Part shown: one piece after another, positions 56,743-64,000 of the stretch | Numbering within the stretch: the first letter of the stretch is position 1 | Layout: the number at the start of each line of letters is the position of its first letter | Source: Gammaproteobacteria bacterium | GTDB lineage: Bacteria > Pseudomonadota > Gammaproteobacteria > Pseudomonadales > Pseudohongiellaceae | Reading direction: 5' to 3' | Assembly (NCBI GenBank): GCA_030831165.1 | Contig: JAURLP010000014.1 | Location: forward strand, 43,531 to 107,530 | Length of the DNA stretch: 64,000 nucleotides | The notes under the pieces: model-generated | Told to the model about the DNA's origin: nothing | The model's input: the letters and a program-made list of their open reading frames with translations, nothing else | Database searches by the model: none | Position numbers and translations under genes: made by a program

Positions 56743-57519
56743 ATGGCCTCTAAAAATTTAAAATTTGGCGAACTTGAAGTTTGCATTAACTGGGTAATTG
56801 CAATTTGTGTTTTGCTCACCATGTCTGGATTAATCCGTTTAGGGATTTGGCAGCTCAGCCGTGCCCAGGAAAAAATCCAACTCCAGGAATCATTTCTTGA
56901 ATTTAGCGAAGAACAGGCAACCCCAATAGAAAATCTACCAATTGCAGGGCGAGAATTTGATGCCATGCAACACCAGAATCGACAAGTAGAATTAACAGGG
57001 CGTTTCTTAAATGAAAATTCAATTTTCCTGATCTACCAAACTTATGAAGAACAGCTTGGTTTCGAAGTCGTCACCCCTTTTGAATTGTCTGCTATAGATC
57101 TAATTGTTATGGTTAGTCGGGGATGGAGCGGCGTAACTTCTGAGGGTGAATTAGCCAGAGTTTTGCCAAAAATTAATGGCGAGCTTGTGTTGCAAGGACA
57201 AATCTACGTCCCAACCGAGAAAGAAGCGGTAAGAACAAATGAGCTAGTAAATGAAAGTTGGCCGCTGACAACTCGTTATCTAAATATAAATGAACTTTCA
57301 AGGCACTTTGATTCTTCTATTTTCCCCTACGTCATAAGGTTAGGGCTTGACCAGCCTGGCGTGCTGGTTAGGCACTGGCCTGCAGTAACTGCCAACACCA
57401 GTCAAAACTTCTCATATGCCTTGCAATGGTTTTCAATGGCTATTGCTGTATTTATAGTCAGCCTGATTCTCAGTAGTAACATTTTGACTCTGATGAAGAG
57501 AAGAATGAAACCCTTATAA
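56743..57519 (+). CDS. SURF1 family oxidase assembly protein
   Basis: A 258-residue protein with one helix at each end (WVIAICVLLTMSGLIRLGIWQLSRAQEK and LQWFSMAIAVFIVSLILSSNIL) around a periplasmic domain. Family marks are the LGIWQLxRxxEK motif, RQVELTGRFL, the VSRGWSG turn and the HWPAVTANTSQNFSYALQWF end. SURF1 proteins help insert heme A into subunit I. Its neighbours, a heme O synthase and oxidase subunits, agree. Start ATG; no strong ribosome site. Confidence 0.9.
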   Translation: MASKNLKFGELEVCINWVIAICVLLTMSGLIRLGIWQLSRAQEKIQLQESFLEFSEEQATPIENLPIAGREFDAMQHQNRQVELTGRFLNENSIFLIYQTYEEQLGFEVVTPFELSAIDLIVMVSRGWSGVTSEGELARVLPKINGELVLQGQIYVPTEKEAVRTNELVNESWPLTTRYLNINELSRHFDSSIFPYVIRLGLDQPGVLVRHWPAVTANTSQNFSYALQWFSMAIAVFIVSLILSSNILTLMKRRMKPL

Positions 57520-57610
57520 AAACTTTTTGCTTTCTAAAGGCCGCTCTTGAATGGTAAACTTATAACGAAATTCAAATGTAAGAGCAACAGAGATAGTTAT
57601 GCAGGAAATT

Positions 57611-57778
57611 ATGGAAAAAAATGTTAGTGAGGATTTGGAAAATACTGACGCAAGGATTGATTCTTGCTCGCAACAAAATGAGATTGAGACTCAAGATGAT
57701 AGCGACGCAGATGCCTTCGCAATCTTAAGCCTGTTGTTTATTACTGCATGCACGATTGTTTATTATCTTAGCTACTAA
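57611..57778 (+). CDS. Small single-helix membrane protein (55 aa)
   Basis: A frame from ATG 57611 with AGGA about 4 bases upstream gives 55 residues; an in-frame ATG at 57599 would add four. The N-terminal 35 residues are acidic (SEDLENTDARID..., TQDDSDADA). A single hydrophobic helix follows (AFAILSLLFITACTIVYYLSY) and ends the protein. It is the kind of small subunit seen with cytochrome oxidases, and it lies 91 bases after SURF1. There is no homology I can recognise. Confidence 0.5.
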   Translation: MEKNVSEDLENTDARIDSCSQQNEIETQDDSDADAFAILSLLFITACTIVYYLSY

Positions 57779-57946
57779 TTCCCCTTTTCAAACTCTGCTG
57801 CTTCTTCTAAATCCCCTTTTTTTTGCTCTTTACTATTGGCATAACTGGTCTTACAGTTTTTAAGCTAACTCAAAGAAGTTTCTTCAGTCTCCCCTCCAAA
57901 AACAAGAGGTCTGGCAAAGTTCGTCAGTCTTATAATGTGGGTTTCT

Positions 57947-58285
57947 CTAAGTAATACCGTAAATAGAAGGAATAACAATAGCGACCAAAATCAAAATCGG
58001 GATAATGCTCCAGATAATTTCTATCGCTGTATTTTGGTGAAAAGGGGCAGCGTTAGATCCATTGGGTCTAGGGTATTTTACTAACGACCAAATTAATACT
58101 GCGTAAACAACAACTCCGATAAGTGCGCATATAATAGTCACTACCATTTGTGGGCTGTGGGCTTCTAAGCTGAAATCATTGATGCCAAAAGGCATATACT
58201 TTCCCCATGCCGCATTCGCATGAGCACTAACAAGCATCAAAGCAGGGCTTAACAAGCGAAACAGAATCTTACTCTTCGGCTGCAT
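57947..58285 (-). CDS. Oxidase subunit II membrane part only (no CuA domain)
   Basis: A 112-residue protein: signal peptide (LFRLLSPALMLVSAHANA), short loop, helix VVTIICALIGVVVYAVLIWSLVKY, then NTAIEIIWSIIPILILVAIVIPSIYGI. This is the N-terminal half of a cytochrome oxidase subunit II, with the I-E-I-I-W-x-I-I-P signature before the second helix. It stops where the CuA domain should begin. The DNA after the stop shows no continuation of the family in any frame I read. It may be a truncated remnant or a stand-alone small subunit. The ATG at 58285 has GGAGAG 7 bases upstream and is preferred to the GTG at 58300. Confidence 0.75.
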   Translation of the reverse strand: MQPKSKILFRLLSPALMLVSAHANAAWGKYMPFGINDFSLEAHSPQMVVTIICALIGVVVYAVLIWSLVKYPRPNGSNAAPFHQNTAIEIIWSIIPILILVAIVIPSIYGIT

Positions 58286-58511
58286 TCGCCATCTCTCCAC
58301 ACAATCATTGTTATCAAATTATACAATGACCTAAAGGCATACATTAGGCCGATTTACCGCGGCGCGAATTATAGCAACATCTGCTTAAGAAAAACCATAG
58401 AGCTTAAAGGCTTCTTGCTTATCAAGCAGGCATTTTATTTTTAACGATTTAAATTCTATTATTAGTAAACATGGCATAATTAAAACTATTACCATTTCAC
58501 CGGGAAGAACT

Positions 58512-59045
58512 ATGGCTGTGCGCAAATATTTAGAGAGCTCTCCTTCTTTAGCAGAAGGTGTTTATATTGATGAATCAGCTGTAGTCATCGGTCGAGTGAC
58601 TATTGGAAAAGATTCTTCGGTATGGCCTTTATCTGCCATACGTGGAGATGTACAGGCAATCAGTATTGGTGAGCGCACCAATATTCAAGACGGATCAATC
58701 TTGCATGTTACTTCTCCAGAGTCATACGGCCCTGATGGCCTTGAGCTAACTATTGGAAATGATGTAACCGTCGGGCATCGGGCTGTATTGCATGGCTGTT
58801 CTATTTGTGGACGTGCACTAATTGGCATGGGCGCAATCATAATGGATGGCGTGGTTATCGAGACTGATGTAATCGTAGGGGCTGGCAGTGTTGTCTCACC
58901 CGGAAAAACGCTTGAGAGCGGAGGTCTGTACCTCGGCTCGCCCGTTAGGCGAGTTAGGGATCTTAAACCCGAAGAGCTGGATTTTCTCGTCTATAGCTCA
59001 GCTCACTATGTAAAGCTCAAGAACCTTCATCAAAACGACCTCTGA
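58512..59045 (+). CDS. Gamma-class carbonic anhydrase family protein (YrdA-like)
   Basis: A 177-residue left-handed beta-helix protein. The hexapeptide repeat pattern runs through VVIGRVTIGKDSSVWPLSAIRGDVQAISIGERTNIQDGS. The metal His residues are in SILHVTSPE and VGHRAVLHGC, standard for the gamma carbonic anhydrase/YrdA family. The C-terminal helix packs on the beta prism. Trimeric; catalytic activity is known in some relatives only. It is next to aroE, the same neighbour as yrdA in E. coli. Confidence 0.92.
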   Translation: MAVRKYLESSPSLAEGVYIDESAVVIGRVTIGKDSSVWPLSAIRGDVQAISIGERTNIQDGSILHVTSPESYGPDGLELTIGNDVTVGHRAVLHGCSICGRALIGMGAIIMDGVVIETDVIVGAGSVVSPGKTLESGGLYLGSPVRRVRDLKPEELDFLVYSSAHYVKLKNLHQNDL

Positions 59046-59055
59046 TAAGGTACTG

Positions 59056-59886
59056 TTATTTATTATTGTTTTTGAGTTCAAGAATAATCTTATTGGTTGT
59101 TGGCCTGGCTCCTCTCCATAGATAAAACGATTCTGCCGCCTGCTCAACCAGCATGCCTAATCCATCCATAACTTTTGTAACCCCTGCGCGCCTTGCCCAC
59201 TGGCAAAAAACAGTCTCGTCTGATCCATACATCAGGTCATAACATGCAGATTCGTTACTTAAGATGTTGTGTGAAATAGGCGGCAATTCCCCTTCCAGAC
59301 TTGCAGAAGTGGCATTAATTATCCAGTCTATTTTTTTGGTTTTACCGTCTCCTAAGGCCTGATAGCTACACGCTCTAATATCACCATATTTACTGAAAAG
59401 GCCTGCTAACTCTTCGGCTTTACCTAGCGTTCTGTTTACTATACAGATGCTCTCTGGGTTCTCTTGTAATAAAGGCAGAAGAATGCCTCTGGCTGCCCCT
59501 CCAGCTCCCAACACCAGAATATTTTTTCCTTCAATGCCTAATTTATAGTTGTGCTTAATATCCCTAATAAGGCCTATACCATCAGTATTATGGCCTTGAA
59601 GTTTTCCTCCAGAATCTTTGAACAGGGTGTTAACAGCGCCCGCGAGCTCAGCATCAGCACTGAGCACTTCTGCCAATGCCCAGGCTTCTTGCTTGAAAGG
59701 AACGGTAACATTAAGCCCCTTTCCGCCCTCAGCAAAAAAATGGTAAACCTCCTTGGTAAACTCTCCTATCCCCACCAACATAGCCTGGTAAGACAGCCGC
59801 TGCTTAGTCTCTTCGGCAAAAGCAAGGTGAATACGAGGAGAGAGGCTGTGTACAATGGGGTTGCCCATAACAGCATATCTATCCAA
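59056..59886 (-). CDS. aroE: Shikimate dehydrogenase (NADP+)
   Basis: A 276-residue enzyme reducing 3-dehydroshikimate to shikimate. The substrate site NPIVHSLSPRIH is at the N-terminus, the catalytic Lys and Asn are in LNVTVPFKQEA, the NADPH loop is VLGAGGAARGILLPLL with NRTLGKAEEL, and the C-terminal GLGMLVEQAAESFYLWRG closes the fold. The start is TTG at 59886 with a strong AGGAG ribosome site about 7 bases upstream. It is 34 bases after the hemF stop, in conserved order. Confidence 0.96.
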   Translation of the reverse strand: MDRYAVMGNPIVHSLSPRIHLAFAEETKQRLSYQAMLVGIGEFTKEVYHFFAEGGKGLNVTVPFKQEAWALAEVLSADAELAGAVNTLFKDSGGKLQGHNTDGIGLIRDIKHNYKLGIEGKNILVLGAGGAARGILLPLLQENPESICIVNRTLGKAEELAGLFSKYGDIRACSYQALGDGKTKKIDWIINATSASLEGELPPISHNILSNESACYDLMYGSDETVFCQWARRAGVTKVMDGLGMLVEQAAESFYLWRGARPTTNKIILELKNNNK

Positions 59887-59919
59887 TACTGACTCCTGTA
59901 ATAACTATTTTTAGCTGGT

Positions 59920-61388
<1,469 letters not shown>

Positions 61389-61403
61389 AGAAGGGATTAT
61401 TAC

Positions 61404-62519
61404 TTATGCAGGCGACAATGAATAGCCTCCGTGCCTTGAGATAATTAACCCTTCGATTTCTAACTCTATCAATAAACCGCTAATCTGTTCTGCATTAAAA
61501 TTAGTTTGACGAATTAGGGCGTCAACACTGGTTGTCTCATAATCAATACGGTTCAGCAAAATTCTTGCATCGTTTGCCAGACACGATGTGCTGTCATTAT
61601 GAATCTGCTGGCGTTCGTGTTCCAATTTTATAAAAGCGCCTAATTCTTCAATAATATCGGCTGCATTCTCAACTAGTTTCGCGCCATTTTTTAATAGATC
61701 GTGACAGCCTTTTGCTTGTGGGTTATGTGGCGATCCGGGGACCGCAAAAACCTCTCTGCCTTGTTCCAAAGCATAGCGCGCTGAAATTAAAGAGCCGCTT
61801 TTTAATGCCGCCTCAACAATAACAACGCCTTGGCTTAAACCGCTAATGATTCGATTTCTTCGTGGAAAATGCCAAGGCTTAGGAGCTGTGCCTAATGGAA
61901 ACTCTGAAACAATGGCCCCTTTTTTAACAAGTTCATAAGCAAGGTTTTTATTAGCTTGCGGATAAACCTGGTCTATCCCGCTGCCAAGTACTGCCACACT
62001 AATTCCTTGTTTTTCCAATGCTCCCCGATGGCTTTCAGAATCTATTCTTAATGCCAGGCCGATACAAACTGAATAACCTGCTGACACCAAATCTCCCGCT
62101 AAACGTTTTGCTATTGCCCGACCGCCAGGCGTCGCTTTTCGGCTGCCGACCATAGCTATTTGAGGCTCAGCCAAAGCCTCCAATGTGCCTGCAACATATA
62201 AGAGTAGTGGCGGATCTGGAATTTCTTTTAAAAGTGACGGATATGCCTTACAACGAAGGGTAACAATGTGATGATGTTTTTGTTGCTTCCAAAACAACGC
62301 CTGTTGAATTTTTTTCTTTATGTCGGGTTTGGCTTTCTGTGCCCGGCATAAATCTACGAATCGGAAAAGTTTATCTTCTTTAGCTAGATGCTGAATTACT
62401 TTGCTATTAAAAATAGCCTCAGCATTTCCAAAATGTTGGAGCAGGAAGCGAATGTTTTGATTGTTTAAACCTGGCGTTTGGCACAAATAAAGCCAGGCAG
62501 TTAGCTCCTTGTCTTGCAT
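61404..62519 (-). CDS. dprA: DNA processing protein DprA
   Basis: A 371-residue Rossmann-type single-strand DNA-binding protein that loads RecA during natural transformation. Family parts are MVGSRKATPGGRAIAKRLAGDLV, GSGIDQVYPQANKNLAYEL, GAIVSEFPLGTAPKPWHFPRRNRIISGLSQGVVIVEA and GREVFAVPGSPHNPQAKGCHDLLKNGA. The C-terminal winged-helix segment (TSVDALIRQTNFNAEQISGLLIELEIEGLI) is present. The usual SGxAxGID reads CIGLALRID, with Gly changed to Arg. The start of the decayed tsaC is 15 bases downstream. Confidence 0.93.
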   Translation of the reverse strand: MQDKELTAWLYLCQTPGLNNQNIRFLLQHFGNAEAIFNSKVIQHLAKEDKLFRFVDLCRAQKAKPDIKKKIQQALFWKQQKHHHIVTLRCKAYPSLLKEIPDPPLLLYVAGTLEALAEPQIAMVGSRKATPGGRAIAKRLAGDLVSAGYSVCIGLALRIDSESHRGALEKQGISVAVLGSGIDQVYPQANKNLAYELVKKGAIVSEFPLGTAPKPWHFPRRNRIISGLSQGVVIVEAALKSGSLISARYALEQGREVFAVPGSPHNPQAKGCHDLLKNGAKLVENAADIIEELGAFIKLEHERQQIHNDSTSCLANDARILLNRIDYETTSVDALIRQTNFNAEQISGLLIELEIEGLIISRHGGYSLSPA

Positions 62520-62550
62520 GTTGATCTTCCATGATCAAGTTTGGAATGGC

Positions 62551-63675
62551 TTAAGGTGTTATTACTCTGTCATTAATGCTGATCGGAATATCTGAACTCA
62601 AGACCAGCGCAAAGCTATGATTCTCAAACACTTTATAGATTAGTATTCTTCCGTAAATTTCGCCACTAAAGGTCAGCATGCTTTGCCTGCCATCTATCCT
62701 TAAAGGTCGTCTCGACGAGGGGTCTTCAATTAATTTATCTTCTTTTTGCAATGAAAGCAGATGGCCTGGTTTAATTTGGTCTTGTTCACCCAGGTCAACA
62801 ATTACAGTGTCTTCTTTTCCACCAATACTGCGTCCAAATTCAATATCGAGGACTCTGGCATCAACATTAAACATTGGCGGCGCTGGGAAATATTGGGAAG
62901 ATAAAGTCAGCGATTCTCCGACAACAAAATAATCCCCTATTCTCACTTCTTCCAAGTTGTTATCAATTATAAGTGTTGCTTCGCCATTATCATTATTTAG
63001 CAAGGAGGCCCTGCCAATCAATTTGGCCTGTATGGCAATAAGCTCTCCTGATTCGGGGTCCTCAATCTCTCCATTAGGGCGAAGAATTTCATAACTTGAA
63101 ATTCCTGGAGTCCAAGCCCCTTTAGCAAAAACTATGTCGCCTTCACTGGAAAACCTTGTATCCGATCGAGATCCCAGCAATGTGGGAGCATTATCGAGAT
63201 CTGAAACCCCTACAATACGATTGTTGCTGAGTAAGGGGCTTATTGCTTCAAGGGAAATTGCGGGGATAGGACTAAGTAACTGCTGTCTGCGCACTTGAGG
63301 TGTCAAAACAACTACCGGTAGGTTTGTGTCATTAATTGAATTTCCGGTCCCGGTGGGACTCCCCCCTCTCTGTACTGTAATTCTAGGCTGCCCTTCAACA
63401 TAATAAAGCTCTATCGTATCACCTGGATAAATCAAGTCAGGGTTCTGAATTTGTGGGTTTAACTGCCAAATTTCTGGCCAGAGCCATGGCTCTTGGAGGA
63501 AAACGCCAGCAATATCCCAAAGCGTATCGCCTTCTACTACCAAATAGTTTTCTGGCGAGTCCTCACGAATTATCAGGTTCCCATTTTGCTGGGCCTGTGA
63601 GAAAGACAGCGGAAATAGAATAGACTGGCATAAAAATGCCGCGGTAATAATTAGTCTGAAGTGAGTTAAGAACAT
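62551..63675 (-). CDS. Exported LysM-domain protein
   Basis: A 374-residue exported protein. The signal sequence FRLIITAAFLCQSILFPLSFSQA is followed by a LysM peptidoglycan-binding domain: YLVVEGDTLWDIAGVFLQEPWLWPEIWQLNPQIQNPDLIYPGDTIEL. The C-terminal 250 residues are beta-rich and unassigned. The gene precedes dprA as in Pseudomonas. The frame is open up to a TTG at 63744, but the ATG at 63675 has AGAGG 6 bases upstream and opens with the signal peptide. It probably attaches to the cell wall. Confidence 0.9.
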   Translation of the reverse strand: MFLTHFRLIITAAFLCQSILFPLSFSQAQQNGNLIIREDSPENYLVVEGDTLWDIAGVFLQEPWLWPEIWQLNPQIQNPDLIYPGDTIELYYVEGQPRITVQRGGSPTGTGNSINDTNLPVVVLTPQVRRQQLLSPIPAISLEAISPLLSNNRIVGVSDLDNAPTLLGSRSDTRFSSEGDIVFAKGAWTPGISSYEILRPNGEIEDPESGELIAIQAKLIGRASLLNNDNGEATLIIDNNLEEVRIGDYFVVGESLTLSSQYFPAPPMFNVDARVLDIEFGRSIGGKEDTVIVDLGEQDQIKPGHLLSLQKEDKLIEDPSSRRPLRIDGRQSMLTFSGEIYGRILIYKVFENHSFALVLSSDIPISINDRVITP

Positions 63676-64000
63676 TCTCAACCTCTCATCAATAGCCCTG
63701 TTTTGAGCCGGCTTCTTGCGTTTTATTTTGGCACATCTTATCAATAAGTTATGTAATTATATATGCTTAGAGCAGTTTTTTTAGGTAAATTGTGATTTGC
63801 TTATGATTATTGGGCATGAAGAATTAAAATTTTGCTATCAGGAGGCTTAATTTCCATCAAACAAACTTCCTTAAGTTGCGAGCAGCAGCCTTGATTACGG
63901 CTATACCGGCCTGAGCTCTCTGCAAGAACAAGGCTCTTCTTTTTTTGAATTGAAATCTATTGATCCATGCGTTCTGCAATATCCAACTTTAACTCTCTTA
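63676..64000. other. Right-end intergenic region
   Basis: The 325 bases beyond the LysM gene hold no complete gene. TATAAT stands on the leftward strand at about 63756-63765 and could be the -10 of the LysM operon. A rightward AGGAGG ribosome-like site at about 63840 has no good start after it. The def gene, often found here on the other strand in Pseudomonas, does not begin inside the window. Confidence 0.5.
63957..64000 (-). CDS. Possible end of a leftward gene entering from the right
   Basis: The leftward strand reads RELKLDIAERMDQ and then TAG at 63957-63959. The charged helix-like text could be the C-terminus of a gene whose body is outside the window. Only 13 full codons are visible, so chance is not excluded. 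Confidence 0.25.
   Translation of the reverse strand, partial: RELKLDIAERMDQ

Noticed and set aside
58414..58430. Hairpin CTTGCTT / AAGCAGG followed by T-rich sequence
   Set aside because: It contains a G-T pair and no gene on that strand ends there; chance is likely.

Overview
The window is one chromosomal stretch of a gammaproteobacterium with AT-leaning composition. It looks like a marine aerobic heterotroph, possibly of the OMG/Cellvibrionales kind. The reasons are: gene order LysM protein-dprA-tsaC-hemF-aroE-gamma carbonic anhydrase, ftsY-ftsE-ftsX next to rsmD, coaD followed by a YfhL-type ferredoxin, Fe-superoxide dismutase, a long poly-serine linker behind a lipobox, and an aa3/caa3-type oxidase cluster. 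Species cannot be fixed from sequence alone. I saw no rRNA, tRNA, transposase, integrase, phage gene or CRISPR array.

Layout. 1-6.3 kb: end of a GNAT acetyltransferase, small membrane and lysine-rich proteins, a three-gene exported set (two paralogues around a metallo-beta-lactamase-fold protein that has lost its metal ligands), a VIT/CCC1 transporter, a glutaredoxin and a calcineurin-like phosphatase. 6.3-10.3 kb: glycine cleavage gcvT-gcvP without gcvH. 10.4-20.3 kb: secreted M6 protease, TPR protein, two-subunit molybdenum hydroxylase, acyltransferase, sodB and a PuuD-like membrane protein. 20.3-29.4 kb: ftsX, ftsE, ftsY, rsmD, RidA plus an NSS transporter, coaD, ferredoxin, mutM, and a hydantoinase/oxoprolinase-like gene. 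29.4-35.8 kb: a four-gene envelope operon (Ser-rich lipoprotein, second lipoprotein, membrane TPR protein, PEGA-SUMF1 protein) with no function I recognise; this is the best candidate for an undescribed system. 35.9-44.6 kb: amidase, a broken DUF3667 gene, an aromatic catabolism cluster (Rieske oxygenase, AAHS transporter, LigB/LigA-type extradiol dioxygenase, aldehyde dehydrogenase), DUF2164, and a VOC protein interrupted by a stop. 44.6-58.3 kb: heme-copper oxidase structural and assembly genes. 58.5-63.7 kb: gamma carbonic anhydrase, aroE, hemF, a decayed tsaC, dprA and a LysM protein.

How the parts fit. SCO, two heme O synthases, heme A synthase, SURF1, a FixH/YtkA-like protein and a di-heme peroxidase surround subunits II (with CuA and two cytochrome c domains), I, III, III and IV, so heme A and copper delivery and the oxidase itself are encoded together. 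The duplicated subunit III resembles the coxMNOP arrangement. The aromatic genes could take a methoxylated aromatic acid to a catechol-type ring and open it by meta cleavage, but the reductase partner of the Rieske protein and the lower pathway lie outside.

Three genes (DUF3667, VOC, tsaC) are visibly broken. The tsaC copy has also lost conserved residues, so it is real decay rather than a single read error; the other two could be either.
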